A stretch of DNA of 33,584 nt from Halobacillus litoralis (GCF_020171725.1 NZ_JAIVAJ010000015.1:1-33584); one strand, 5' to 3'. Counted from the first letter of the stretch, positions 1 to 7,785 are shown. Made by a program: numbers and translations. The notes: generated from the sequence alone by a model not told the origin.

Positions 1-40
1 TGAATTCTTCTGTAAATGTACGACGATTTCGTCTAGTCAT
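1..40 (-). CDS. IS3-family transposase OrfA, N-terminal fragment
   Basis: Only 13 codons are inside the window. They read MTRRNRRTFTEEF, the typical start of the small helix-turn-helix OrfA protein of IS3-family elements, which binds the IS ends and is normally fused to the DDE catalytic OrfB by frameshifting. A good ribosome binding site, GAGGAGAG on the minus strand (47-54), lies just upstream of the ATG at 38-40. The gene runs off the left edge, so whether it is intact cannot be judged. The family call rests on a very short stretch. Confidence 0.65.
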   Translation of the reverse strand, partial: MTRRNRRTFTEEF

Positions 41-112
41 AATCCGCTCTCCTCGAGTTTAATTTGAGTAAAGTTTATCGGACCTTAACGAAACTGTCCA
101 ACTAAGTGTAGC
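1..112 (-). mobile_element. End of an IS3-family insertion sequence (cut by window edge)
   Basis: The minus strand carries the first codons of an IS3-type OrfA transposase, preceded by a leader of about 70 bases. The leader contains a stretch resembling the terminal repeats of IS3-family elements (minus-strand motif ACTTAGTTGGACAG, roughly 94-107). The exact outer end is not certain because the partner end and any target duplication lie outside the window; the boundary at 112 is an estimate. A palindromic intergenic repeat begins about 37 bases further on. Confidence 0.5.
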
Positions 113-148
113 CTATCTACAAGTGCCAGGCGGTGACGAGGAGTGCTT

Positions 149-208
149 GTCCCAATCATCTTTAATTGGGACAAGGTACAAGCATCAGCAGAATCTGTAG
201 TCCCAATA
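149..208. repeat. Palindromic GTCCCAAT/ATTGGGAC repeat, one and a half units
   Basis: GTCCCAAT (149-156) and ATTGGGAC (165-172) form a perfect 8-bp inverted repeat around an 8-base loop. After 27 unrelated bases a second GTCCCAATA follows (200-208) without its partner arm. Unit length (24), spacer length (27) and sequence match the larger array at 20462-20712. It lies between the IS edge and the patB terminator. Confidence 0.75.
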
Positions 209-220
209 ATCCATCTATAA

Positions 221-248
221 AAAAGAGAGCCTAGGCGGGCTCTCTTTT
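221..248 (-). terminator. Intrinsic terminator of patB
   Basis: An 11-bp stem pairs 221-231 with 238-248 around a 6-base loop. On the minus strand it is followed by a T-rich run, and it overlaps the last codon of patB. The reverse direction also has a short T run, so it may act both ways. Confidence 0.85.
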
Positions 249-1422
249 ATTTAAGAGTATGAACGGCTTGGAGGATTCGTGAGACACCATCTTCGACGAT
301 GGAGAAAGGAGCGGCGATGTTGATTCGCATGAATCCTTCTCCTTCTTCGCCGAAGGAGGCGCCATCATTTAAACCGACTTTTGCCTGTTCTTTCATGAAT
401 GTTTTGATCTCTTCATGGCTCATTTGTAAGCCGCGGCAGTCTAACCATAATAGATACGTGCCCTCTGCACGGATCACGTTGATCTTATCGGTTTCCTCAT
501 GGATGCGTTTCTCAACGTAGTCTCGGTTCTGCTGCAAGGTATCCAATAGTTCTTCGAGCCACTCTTCTCCATGTTCATAAGCGGCCTCGAGCGCAGTTAA
601 CCCAAGAGTATTCAGCATCATCATGCCTTGGTTTTGGAACTGTTTGTCCATTCGCTTCCGTTTCTCAGCATCAGGTGTGACGACGTAAGATGCCTGCAAA
701 CCAGCTAGGTTGAATGTTTTCGTCGGAGAAAGGCAGGTAATGGTCTGTTTTGCTGCATCTTCAGAAAGAGAAGCGATCGGGATATGTTTATGGTCTTTGT
801 AAATTAAGTCGGCGTGAATTTCATCGGACACGATGGTCACGTCGTGCTTCAGACAGATCTCCAGCATTTTGTTGAGTTCATCTTTCGTCCAAACTCTTCC
901 AACTGGGTTGTGAGGATTGCAAAGAATAAACATGCTGACGTTATGATCTTTGATTTTTTTCTCAAAATCCTCAAAGTCGATCGTGTATTCCCCGTTTTCA
1001 TATTGCAGTTGGTTCTTTACAATATGGCGGCCGTGATTACGGACGACAGAATAGAACGGAGGATAAACAGGTGTTTGGATCAGTACGTGATCCGCTATAT
1101 CTGTTAAAGATTGAATGATCATATGGAGGGACGGAATCACTCCTGGACTGTATGTGATCCACGGCGACTCAATGCTCCACTGATGTCTCGTATGAAGCCA
1201 GTCCTTGATCTCGGCCTTCACTTTATCATCAGGCCATGTATATCCGAATATGCCGTGTTCCACTCGGTTTTGAACCGCTTGAACGATGGCTTCAGGTGCT
1301 TGGAAATCCATGTCCGCTACCCACATCGGCAGAACTTCTTCATCCTCATACATCTGTTTTACTAAATCCCATTTAACGGACCTGGTCCCTTTGCGTGGTG
1401 TTACTTCACTAAATCGATTCAT
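247..1422 (-). CDS. patB: PatB/MalY-type cystathionine beta-lyase, PLP-dependent aminotransferase fold
   Basis: A 391-residue fold-type I PLP enzyme of the PatB/MalY group. In B. subtilis PatB is a C-S lyase that cleaves cystathionine to homocysteine, pyruvate and ammonia. Visible motifs are LPMWVADMDF near residue 31, CNPHNPVGR near 168, the PLP-ring aspartate D200 in VSDEIHADL, and the Schiff-base lysine K235 in SPTKTFNLAG. The frame is open upstream to 1512, but the ATG at 1420-1422 is chosen because AAGGGAGG precedes it at good spacing and the protein then begins like its relatives (MNRFSEVTPRKG). It is monocistronic, with its own terminator. Family assignment is firm; the exact substrate is inferred. 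Confidence 0.9.
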   Translation of the reverse strand: MNRFSEVTPRKGTRSVKWDLVKQMYEDEEVLPMWVADMDFQAPEAIVQAVQNRVEHGIFGYTWPDDKVKAEIKDWLHTRHQWSIESPWITYSPGVIPSLHMIIQSLTDIADHVLIQTPVYPPFYSVVRNHGRHIVKNQLQYENGEYTIDFEDFEKKIKDHNVSMFILCNPHNPVGRVWTKDELNKMLEICLKHDVTIVSDEIHADLIYKDHKHIPIASLSEDAAKQTITCLSPTKTFNLAGLQASYVVTPDAEKRKRMDKQFQNQGMMMLNTLGLTALEAAYEHGEEWLEELLDTLQQNRDYVEKRIHEETDKINVIRAEGTYLLWLDCRGLQMSHEEIKTFMKEQAKVGLNDGASFGEEGEGFMRINIAAPFSIVEDGVSRILQAVHTLK

Positions 1423-1500
1423 GATCGATACCTCCCTTAGTGTGACAATAGTTTTATCATAACCGAATCCAACAAGGTGATGAAAATAAGTTGTTTGGTC

Positions 1501-1543
1501 CAAAAAAAACAAAAAAAAAGCAAAGCGAACGGTCGCTTTGCTT
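1501..1543 (-). terminator. Intrinsic terminator downstream of the Xre regulator
   Basis: An 11-bp perfect stem (AAGCAAAGCGA at 1518-1528, partner 1533-1543) has a 4-base loop. On the minus strand it is followed by two long T runs. It ends transcription from the regulator gene before patB begins. Confidence 0.85.
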
Positions 1544-1615
1544 ACACAGGGGGAATACGAGAAAGTCTTACGTTACTTAATATATCCCCTTTTGCTAGAG
1601 TCTAAACCTCATATT

Positions 1616-1972
1616 TTATTTTTTTTGTTGATTTAATTCATAAAGCAGATTCATTGCCTTTAAAACATCTTCTTCAGAAAAGTCACGTGCTTTTCTCAGT
1701 AGGAGTTTTGTGCGTTTATAGCCTACTTCTTTAATAAGTGATTTCAGTTCGTCGTCAATTTGTGTGTCATCATCCCCGTGAAATTCCATTAATTCAGATG
1801 CTGGGATATCAAGTACGGTGGATAGCTTAAGGACGGTATCCAGCTCTGGTGCGCGTGCATCAGATTCATAGCTTTCGAGAGTCTGGACGCCTATTCTCGC
1901 TTTCATAGCCAAGTCTTCCTTCGAAAGTTTTTTGGCTTCTCGATATTTTCGGATGTTTTGTCCAACAGACAT
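1616..1972 (-). CDS. Xre-family helix-turn-helix transcriptional regulator
   Basis: A 118-residue DNA-binding protein. Residues about 7-60 form a Cro/C1-type helix-turn-helix (IRKYREAKKLSKEDLAMKA, then a recognition helix around GVQTLESYE). The remaining 55 residues are charged and helical (VGYKRTKLLLRKARDF), perhaps a dimerisation or sensing tail. AGGAGGC precedes the ATG at 1970-1972, and a TATAAT-like -10 lies on the minus strand at 2000-2005. It is a single gene between its own terminator and divergent yugI. Targets cannot be told from sequence; self-regulation or control of yugI is possible but unsupported. Confidence 0.8.
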   Translation of the reverse strand: MSVGQNIRKYREAKKLSKEDLAMKARIGVQTLESYESDARAPELDTVLKLSTVLDIPASELMEFHGDDDTQIDDELKSLIKEVGYKRTKLLLRKARDFSEEDVLKAMNLLYELNQQKK

Positions 1973-2066
1973 AGTCGACGCCTCCTATTGCTTTTTTTAA
2001 TTATATCATGGATCAATAAGGAGGATATTCCCAATCTGAGTGGAATGATTCGTTTTTTATGAAACT

Positions 2067-2095
2067 TTGCTAAATGACTTCATCTGTGGTAAAAT
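2067..2095 (+). promoter_or_regulatory. Sigma-A promoter of yugI
   Basis: TTGCTA (2067-2072) and TAAAAT (2090-2095) are separated by exactly 17 bases, 52 bases before the yugI start. No GTTT/GGGTAT sigma-B pattern was seen, although the B. subtilis homologue is a general stress protein. Confidence 0.65.
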
Positions 2096-2147
2096 CATTA
2101 ATTGCGTGAAAAGAAGCGAATAATATCAATAGCAGGAGTTGTATAGC

Positions 2148-2528
2148 ATGTCAGAGAAGTTTCAAGAAGGTCAAGTATTAGAAGGTAAAGTCACTGGAAT
2201 TCAGCCATACGGTGCGTTTGTTGCACTAGACGAAAACGTACAAGGATTGGTTCACATTTCAGAAGTGACTCACGGATATGTGAAAGACATTAACGAACAC
2301 CTTTCAGAGGGTGACGAAGTTCAGGTTAAAATCTTGAACATCGACGAAGCGAAGAACAAGTACTCTCTTTCCATTCGTGCGACGCAGGAAGCACCGAAAG
2401 CTGCTCGTCGTCCACGTAAACAGGCTGCTGCACCTAAGCAGGAAGAAACAGCAGGCTTCAACACATTGAAAGACAAGTTGGAAGACTGGATCAAACAGTC
2501 TGACGACCGCGAAAAATTCCGCAAATAA
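2148..2528 (+). CDS. yugI: S1-domain RNA-binding protein YugI (general stress protein 13 type)
   Basis: A 126-residue protein with one S1 RNA-binding domain at about residues 7-75. The classic S1 elements are visible: GKVTGIQPYGAFVALD, GLVHISEV, and VKILNIDEAKNKYSLSIRA. A basic, Ala/Pro-rich linker follows (APKAARRPRKQAAAPKQ), then an acidic helix. Homologues (GSP13 in Bacillus, CvfD in streptococci) are post-transcriptional regulators or ribosome-associated. The ATG at 2148 is chosen because AGGAG lies 9 bases upstream; the in-frame TTG at 2139 overlaps that site. It has its own promoter and terminator. Position beside yuzA, an alcohol dehydrogenase and pgi matches B. subtilis. Confidence 0.9.
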   Translation: MSEKFQEGQVLEGKVTGIQPYGAFVALDENVQGLVHISEVTHGYVKDINEHLSEGDEVQVKILNIDEAKNKYSLSIRATQEAPKAARRPRKQAAAPKQEETAGFNTLKDKLEDWIKQSDDREKFRK

Positions 2529-2543
2529 TGTGGATGCAAGAAG

Positions 2544-2577
2544 GAACGGACTCTACTTTGAGTCCGTTCTTTTTTTA
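2544..2577 (+). terminator. Intrinsic terminator of yugI
   Basis: A 10-bp perfect stem GAACGGACTC (2544-2553) pairs with 2560-2569, followed by eight T. It overlaps the 3' end of the convergent yuzA gene by three bases. Confidence 0.9.
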
Positions 2578-2817
2578 TGCTCGATCTGGTGCGTCTTCTG
2601 TCACGTCACTTGTTTCCGCTTCGGGTGAAAAGTATAGGGAAATGGCAATAAGTCCACTTATTCCGACGAGTGTATAAATGACGCGGGCGAATGCGGCGCT
2701 TTGTTCTCCTCCGCCAAACAGTCCGGCGACCAAGTCATATTGGAATAACCCGATCAGTCCCCAGTTGATGGCACCGACAATCACAAGCAGCAGCGCTGTG
2801 CGTTGAATCCAGTTCAT
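2575..2817 (-). CDS. yuzA: DUF378 family small membrane protein YuzA
   Basis: An 80-residue integral membrane protein with two predicted transmembrane helices (about residues 5-25 and 43-62). They are separated by a Gly-rich loop, FGGGEQSAAF. The N-terminal pattern VIVGAINWGLIGLF is the hallmark of DUF378 proteins. The short acidic tail probably lies in the cytoplasm. Molecular function of this family is unknown. AAGGAGGAC precedes the ATG at 2815-2817. Length and position beside yugI agree with B. subtilis YuzA. Confidence 0.85.
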   Translation of the reverse strand: MNWIQRTALLLVIVGAINWGLIGLFQYDLVAGLFGGGEQSAAFARVIYTLVGISGLIAISLYFSPEAETSDVTEDAPDRA

Positions 2818-2900
2818 TCGAAAGTCCTCCTTTTCCTATGTTTGAGAGATCGATTATAGGTTAAACAAGAAAAGAAAATATTATGCGTGTTGCATATCTT

Positions 2901-2929
2901 TTGAGAAATGCATGTCAATGAGCCATAAT
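2901..2929 (+). promoter_or_regulatory. Sigma-A promoter of the alcohol dehydrogenase gene
   Basis: TTGAGA (2901-2906) and CATAAT (2924-2929) stand 17 bases apart, 35 bases before the start codon. It is a prediction from spacing and consensus only. Confidence 0.55.
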
Positions 2930-2963
2930 AACATTCGAGAGATCGCTAAAGGAGGCTATATCA

Positions 2964-4130
2964 ATGGAAGCATTTACATTTTACAATCCAACAAAACTTA
3001 TTTTTGGTAAGGACCAAATTGAACAATTACCGAAACAACTTCCTCAACATACAAAGAAAGTACTTGTCGTGTACGGCGGCGGAAGTATCAAGAAAAACGG
3101 TGTATTCGACCAAGTGATGGAGCAGTTGAACAAGGCTGAGGTAGAAGTGCTTGAGCTTAGCGGGGTGGAACCGAACCCTAAACTGTCCACTGTTCATGAA
3201 GGGGTCAAGATCTGTAAAGAAGAAGGCGTAGACTTCCTTCTAGCCGTTGGTGGAGGTAGTGTCATCGACTGTACGAAAACCATCGCAACAGGTGCAAAAT
3301 ACGACGGTGACGCATGGGATCTTGTTACAAGAGAAGCGACACCGACAGACGCTGTACCATTCGGAACGGTTCTGACGCTTGCCGCTACTGGATCAGAGAT
3401 GAACGCAGGATCCGTTATTACAAACTGGGAGACCAATGAGAAGTACGGATGGGGATACCCTCCATTCACAAATCCGAAGTTCTCTATCTTGGACCCACAA
3501 TACACGGTATCCGTCCCGCGTGATCAAACGATTTACGGTATTGTCGACATGATGACTCACCTGTTCGAGCAGTATTTCCATACGCCGACTCAATCTCCTG
3601 TCCAGGATGAGATGATTGAAGGTGTACTGCGCACGGTCATCGACACGGCGCCTAAACTTCTTGAGGACCTTGAATCGTATGAGCATCGCGAAACGATCCT
3701 TTACTCCGGTACCGTCGCTCTTAACGGTATGCTGCAGATGGGATACCGCGGAGATTGGGCTTCTCACAACATCGAGCACGCTGTCTCTGCTGTCTATGAC
3801 ATCCCGCACGCTGGTGGGCTCGCCATCCTGTTCCCGAACTGGATGAAACACAACCTTCACGTGAATGAAGATCGATTCGTTCAGTTGGCGACGAAAGTAT
3901 TCGGTGTAGAAGCGGATGGGAAATCGAAAGAACAAATCGCCGAAGAAGGCATTCAGGCTCTTCGCACATTCTGGACGTCTCTTGGCGCACCGGAAACGCT
4001 TCGTGACTACGACATCTCTGATGAGAAGTTCGATGTCATCGTTGATCGTGCGATGAAGCGCGGGCCATTCGGTAACTTCAACAAGCTTCATGCAGAAGAC
4101 GTAGAAAAAATTCTTGAAATGTCTAAATAA
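2964..4130 (+). CDS. yugJ: Iron-containing NAD(P)H-dependent alcohol dehydrogenase, YugJ/YugK (butanol dehydrogenase) type
   Basis: A 388-residue group III alcohol dehydrogenase that would interconvert aldehydes and alcohols in the cytosol. The N-terminal nucleotide-binding half shows VVYGGGSIKKNG (about 36-45) and AVGGGSVIDCTK (94-105). Metal ligands of the family are present: D195 and H199 in IVDMMTHLFEQ, H268 in ASHNIEHA, and H282 in IPHAGGLA. AAAGGAGG (2948-2955) precedes the ATG. It has its own promoter and terminator. The B. subtilis region carries two such paralogues (yugJ, yugK) before pgi; here there is one, so the symbol is a choice between them. Confidence 0.88.
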   Translation: MEAFTFYNPTKLIFGKDQIEQLPKQLPQHTKKVLVVYGGGSIKKNGVFDQVMEQLNKAEVEVLELSGVEPNPKLSTVHEGVKICKEEGVDFLLAVGGGSVIDCTKTIATGAKYDGDAWDLVTREATPTDAVPFGTVLTLAATGSEMNAGSVITNWETNEKYGWGYPPFTNPKFSILDPQYTVSVPRDQTIYGIVDMMTHLFEQYFHTPTQSPVQDEMIEGVLRTVIDTAPKLLEDLESYEHRETILYSGTVALNGMLQMGYRGDWASHNIEHAVSAVYDIPHAGGLAILFPNWMKHNLHVNEDRFVQLATKVFGVEADGKSKEQIAEEGIQALRTFWTSLGAPETLRDYDISDEKFDVIVDRAMKRGPFGNFNKLHAEDVEKILEMSK

Positions 4131-4144
4131 GCAAGCGCGTTAAG

Positions 4145-4173
4145 GAGTCAAGGGGATTTCCCTTGGCTCTTTT
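4145..4173 (+). terminator. Intrinsic terminator of the alcohol dehydrogenase gene
   Basis: A 10-bp stem (4145-4154 with 4160-4169, one G-T pair) is followed by TTTT. Confidence 0.75.
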
Positions 4174-4249
4174 ACATCCCTGAAAATGTAAGCCCTTGTA
4201 TAAACTCAGGTCTTTTTATTGATGTATCCGTTTACAATTTGGAGATTCC

Positions 4250-4278
4250 TTGATTTGGAGTGAAGGTTTCGGTAAAGT
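4250..4278 (+). promoter_or_regulatory. Sigma-A promoter of pgi
   Basis: TTGATT (4250-4255) and TAAAGT (4273-4278) are 17 bases apart, 39 bases before the pgi ATG. Confidence 0.55.
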
Positions 4279-4317
4279 GAAATTGGATTCAGTAAAATAC
4301 AGATGGAGGTTGAATCA

Positions 4318-5664
4318 ATGACACACGTTCGTTTTGATTACGAAAAAGCATTGCCTTTCTTTGGGAAACACGAACTTGATTATATGCAGGATTACGTGTC
4401 TGTCGCTCACAAAACATTGCATGAGCAGACAGGTGCAGGAAGTGATTTCTTAGGATGGGTTGATCTTCCTGAGAACTACGATAAAGAAGAATTTGCACGA
4501 ATTAAGAAATCAGCAGAAAAAATCAAATCAGATTCTGATGTCCTTCTTGTTATCGGAATCGGTGGATCATACTTAGGCGCCCGCGCAGCACTTGAGATGC
4601 TGAACCACAGCTTCTACAATGAGTTGTCTTCTGAGGATCGTAAGACACCACAAGTGTTCTTCGTCGGAAACAGCATCAGTGCACCATACATGAATGAGCT
4701 CTTTGATGTGTTGAAGGATAAAGACGTATCCATCAACGTGATTTCGAAGAGTGGAACAACGACAGAACCGGCAATCGCGTTCCGTGTCTTCCGTAAATTC
4801 CTAGAGGATAAGTACGGTAGAGAAGAAGCGAAGAACCGCATCTACGCAACAACGGATAAAGAGAAAGGTGCCTTGAAGACACTTGCTACAGAGCAAGGGT
4901 ATGAGTCCTTCGTTGTGCCTGATGATGTAGGGGGGCGTTATTCTGTCCTTACAGCTGTCGGCTTACTTCCGATTGCGGCAAGCGGAATTGATATTGATCA
5001 AATGATGGAAGGGGCTCAAAAAGCTCAATCCGAACTTTCTACGGATAACCTTTCAGACAACCCGGCTTATCAGTACGCAGCCGTACGTAACGTGCTTTAC
5101 AACAAAGGGAAGTCCATCGAAATGCTAGTGAACTACGAGCCTTCTCTTCAATATTTTGCGGAGTGGTGGAAGCAGTTGTTCGGTGAAAGTGAAGGGAAAG
5201 ACCAGAAAGGGATCTTCCCGGCTTCAGCGAACTTCTCAACAGACCTCCACTCTCTTGGTCAATACATTCAGGACGGTCGTAAAGATATGTTCGAAACAGT
5301 ATTGAATGTAGAGACGCCTTCTTCTGATATGACGATCGAAGAAGATGAACAGAACTTGGACGGGCTGAATTACCTGGCAGGTAAGACGGTCGACCAAGTA
5401 AACGAGAAAGCGTATCTTGGTACGATGCTTGCCCATACAGACGGTGAAATCCCGAACTTGATCGTTCACCTTCCGAAGCGTGATGCGTTCACATTCGGTT
5501 ACCTTGTGTACTTCTTCGAGAAAGCCTGTGCCATCAGCGGATATCTTCTTGGTGTGAATCCGTTCGATCAGCCAGGAGTAGAAGCTTACAAGAAGAACAT
5601 GTTCGCGCTTCTAGGGAAGCCTGGATTCGAGAAAGAAAAAGAAGAATTAGAAAAACGCCTATAA
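4318..5664 (+). CDS. pgi: Glucose-6-phosphate isomerase
   Basis: A 448-residue cytosolic enzyme interconverting glucose 6-phosphate and fructose 6-phosphate, close to the usual length in Bacillus. Sugar-phosphate-binding motifs are clear: VIGIGGSYLGARA near residue 78, VISKSGTTTEPAIAFR near 140, and FGESEGKDQKG near 287 holding the catalytic glutamate. The conserved HLPKRDAFTFGYL comes later. The frame opens at 4303, but that ATG overlaps the ribosome binding site GGAGG; ATG 4318 is the proper start. It sits between the alcohol dehydrogenase gene and yugN, as in B. subtilis, as a single transcription unit. Confidence 0.96.
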   Translation: MTHVRFDYEKALPFFGKHELDYMQDYVSVAHKTLHEQTGAGSDFLGWVDLPENYDKEEFARIKKSAEKIKSDSDVLLVIGIGGSYLGARAALEMLNHSFYNELSSEDRKTPQVFFVGNSISAPYMNELFDVLKDKDVSINVISKSGTTTEPAIAFRVFRKFLEDKYGREEAKNRIYATTDKEKGALKTLATEQGYESFVVPDDVGGRYSVLTAVGLLPIAASGIDIDQMMEGAQKAQSELSTDNLSDNPAYQYAAVRNVLYNKGKSIEMLVNYEPSLQYFAEWWKQLFGESEGKDQKGIFPASANFSTDLHSLGQYIQDGRKDMFETVLNVETPSSDMTIEEDEQNLDGLNYLAGKTVDQVNEKAYLGTMLAHTDGEIPNLIVHLPKRDAFTFGYLVYFFEKACAISGYLLGVNPFDQPGVEAYKKNMFALLGKPGFEKEKEELEKRL

Positions 5665-5670
5665 AAAGCA

Positions 5671-5711
5671 AAACGAGCCTCTCCAGAAAATGGATGAGGC
5701 TCGTTTTTTTG
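5671..5711 (+). terminator. Intrinsic terminator of pgi
   Basis: An 11-bp stem AAACGAGCCTC (5671-5681) pairs with 5696-5706. A smaller TCCA/TGGA pairing sits inside the loop, and a T run follows. Confidence 0.9.
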
Positions 5712-5745
5712 TTTGGTTATATTAAGAACAGAAAGGAGTGGAAGA

Positions 5746-6168
5746 ATGATACCTTTAACCTCAACGATTACAGATCAGCAGTTTACGTTGGAAGAAGTCG
5801 AGCAGGCCTTGACCGCTGTTGGATTCAAGTTGTCGGATAACTGGGACTATGACCACGGCTATTTCGATTATAAAATTGATGACCGTGTAGGCTACCAGTT
5901 TCTGCGTCTTCCGTTCACCGTTGTCTCTGGCTCCCTTGATGCCCCTTCAGATTATGCGACAGTCAGGATGAACGAGCCTTTTCTTCTGTCTCATAAATAC
6001 AACCCAGGACTTGATGATAACGTGAAAGAAGGAAACTTCCGCGCCATATTCGACCAGTTCCAAGAGCCGGTTGATAAAGATGCCTCATTCCCTGAAGAAC
6101 ATATCGGAACAGGGAAAGAACTATTGGCGCAGGCAGAACAGCAGTTACTTGCGAAGCGGGGAGAATAA
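5746..6168 (+). CDS. yugN: YugN-like family protein
   Basis: A 140-residue soluble protein of the YugN-like family, whose function is not known. It shows the family's aromatic and charged central part (DNWDYDHGYFDYKIDD, then YQFLRLPFTVVSG) and no transmembrane segments. AAAGGAGTG (5732-5740) selects the ATG at 5746 over an upstream start at 5713 that would lie in the pgi terminator tail. Placement between pgi and yugO is the same as in B. subtilis. Its 3' end overlaps convergent yugO by 24 bases with no terminator between them. Confidence 0.85.
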   Translation: MIPLTSTITDQQFTLEEVEQALTAVGFKLSDNWDYDHGYFDYKIDDRVGYQFLRLPFTVVSGSLDAPSDYATVRMNEPFLLSHKYNPGLDDNVKEGNFRAIFDQFQEPVDKDASFPEEHIGTGKELLAQAEQQLLAKRGE

Positions 6169-7143
6169 GAGAAGATCATCTCCCTCTTCGAGTATGATGT
6201 CCGCATGAAGGTCGAATGAAATCTTACCGTTCTTTTTAATGCCGATGACTTGGCAGCGGTCATGTAGGAAGTGTTCCAGCGCCTTCAGAACAGGTTCACC
6301 AACAAACGACTCGGGTACTTTCTCCTCGTGAAATTGCCTGGCGGTGAGTAAATCAAGCAGCAATTCAAAAGGCTGGACCGGATCATTACGGTACAATTCA
6401 TGGTAAAAAAGACTGCTCATAAAATCGTTGGAGCGGATGACCGTATTAGCCCCGGCACGTTCAGCGTTGATTCGCTGCTTGTCAGTCAAGACTTCTGCAA
6501 TGATGAATAACTCAGGCTGGTGTCCTTTGAGCGCTACGATTTGATGGATGACATTCTGATCCGCCTGTTCTTCGCGCTTGTCCGGGTCGGCTGTGATGAC
6601 CGCCACCTTTGCATGACCGGCGTTCGCTTTTTGTAACGTCTCTTCTTCTGTTGCGTCGCCTTTGACGAAGTGAACGGATGAGAGCCGTTGATAGAAGCGG
6701 TTCATCGTCCGGTCGATCAACACCATCTTATCCTCCAACTCGTGCGTTCCGATCATATCGATCAACTGCCTTGTCCGTTCATTCCAACCGACAAATAAAA
6801 AATGATCTCTTCCTTTGAAGTCCACTTTACCTTCCGTCAGGTCCTGTTCATGCTTGACGGTAGAGGCGGAGAGGGTCGCCATGTAAAACGTGACGAGCCC
6901 GCCGCCCGTCATAATGAGAAGAATGGCCACCGCTTTTCCCCACGCACTAAGCGGTACATAATCCCCGTAACCGACCGTCGCACCTGTTACGAAAGCCCAC
7001 CATATCCCGTCGAACACAGTAGGGAAGCTGTTCGGTTCAATCGAGTGGATGATGAAGCCGAACAAACTCATCATAATGAGAACAGTGGCAAGCAGTCGGA
7101 CGAACAGGGGAAGTTGAAAATATAGGCGAATCCAATGCTGCAC
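6145..7143 (-). CDS. yugO: YugO-type two-helix potassium channel with RCK (TrkA-N) domain
   Basis: A 332-residue MthK-like potassium channel. A first transmembrane helix (about 14-35) is followed by a pore helix and the selectivity filter TVGYGD (56-61). A second helix comes next (about 70-92), then a cytoplasmic RCK domain from about residue 115 (DHFLFVGWNERTRQ) and a TrkA-C-like tail. The Rossmann motif is the degenerate type seen in the YugO group. In B. subtilis YugO carries potassium waves in biofilms. The start is taken as GTG at 7141-7143, preceded by AAGGGGCG; an earlier in-frame TTG at 7194 lacks a ribosome binding site. Start confidence is moderate, family confidence high. Confidence 0.88.
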   Translation of the reverse strand: MQHWIRLYFQLPLFVRLLATVLIMMSLFGFIIHSIEPNSFPTVFDGIWWAFVTGATVGYGDYVPLSAWGKAVAILLIMTGGGLVTFYMATLSASTVKHEQDLTEGKVDFKGRDHFLFVGWNERTRQLIDMIGTHELEDKMVLIDRTMNRFYQRLSSVHFVKGDATEEETLQKANAGHAKVAVITADPDKREEQADQNVIHQIVALKGHQPELFIIAEVLTDKQRINAERAGANTVIRSNDFMSSLFYHELYRNDPVQPFELLLDLLTARQFHEEKVPESFVGEPVLKALEHFLHDRCQVIGIKKNGKISFDLHADIILEEGDDLLLFSPLRK

Positions 7144-7200
7144 GATAAACGCCCCTTTTTTTCTATCAGTATGGCTGTTTGAGCAGCATTTCAAACATGT

Positions 7201-7227
7201 AAAAGACCTGCCGACGTCCGGCAGGTC
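7201..7227 (-). terminator. Terminator of the thioredoxin-fold gene
   Basis: A 9-bp GC-rich stem (GACCTGCCG 7205-7213 with 7219-7227) is followed on the minus strand by TTTT. The weak T run suggests some read-through into yugO. Confidence 0.6.
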
Positions 7228-7233
7228 AAGATG

Positions 7234-7785
7234 TTACGATAATGTCTTCTTCATATCCTCATAGACATGGTCCCAGAAGTTCCGGTGATCCCGGTAGGCT
7301 TTCGTAATAAAAGTAAGCATCTCGCGGCGCTTCTCCTCGAAAATAGGAGATTCCTTATCCGGTAAATTATCCATCGACTCGTCCAGGAACTGCTGCAATT
7401 CTGGGGCTCTCGGTCCCCATGTTCCGATCTCCTCACCATTGGGCGCGATGAAAATGATTTTGGGGATGGATCTTGCTGTTCCGTTGGTCAAATATTGATC
7501 CATAAGTTCGGGGTTTTCATCTCTAAGTAAGAAATGGGTCTGAATGTGGCTCGCTTCCGCAAAACGAAGGTAAATGGGGATGTTCAGCATGGCATCGCCG
7601 CACCAGTCTTCCGTTAGAATGATGGCCCGCAGATCTCTCTTCTGTATCGCCTCGAAAATCGGGTAATCCTCTCTCGGTACAGAAAAGTGTTCGTATATAT
7701 AAATAAGGTTTTCTTGGTTATGATTCATGGAGTCGACATATTCTTGTGCTGTCATTCCCCGCTGGAACCATTCATCTAAATTCAT
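7234..7785 (-). CDS. Thioredoxin-fold protein with a single active-site cysteine
   Basis: A 183-residue soluble protein of the larger thioredoxin-like group (Thioredoxin_9 type). The usual WCGPC redox motif is WCGDA here: C62 is present, but the second, resolving cysteine is alanine. A cis-proline-type segment follows (ARSIPKIIFIAPNGEEIGTWG). It therefore cannot act as a standard dithiol reductase; a monothiol, bacillithiol-linked or non-redox role is possible. AAGGAGG selects ATG 7785; the in-frame ATG at 7791 abuts the ribosome binding site and earlier ones lie upstream of it. The single Cys is probably a subfamily trait rather than a mutation. Confidence 0.75.
   Translation of the reverse strand: MNLDEWFQRGMTAQEYVDSMNHNQENLIYIYEHFSVPREDYPIFEAIQKRDLRAIILTEDWCGDAMLNIPIYLRFAEASHIQTHFLLRDENPELMDQYLTNGTARSIPKIIFIAPNGEEIGTWGPRAPELQQFLDESMDNLPDKESPIFEEKRREMLTFITKAYRDHRNFWDHVYEDMKKTLS

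Noticed and set aside
1423..1512. 30-codon N-terminal extension of PatB
   Set aside because: No ribosome binding site there; ATG 1422 has a strong one and the usual family N-terminus.
3393..4091. Open frame of 232 codons on the minus strand inside the alcohol dehydrogenase gene
   Set aside because: It lies opposite a clear enzyme gene, has no ribosome binding site, and the protein shows no family features. Similar long antisense frames at 8158-8862, 13232-13912, 15193-15732 and 15881-16603 were rejected for the same reasons.
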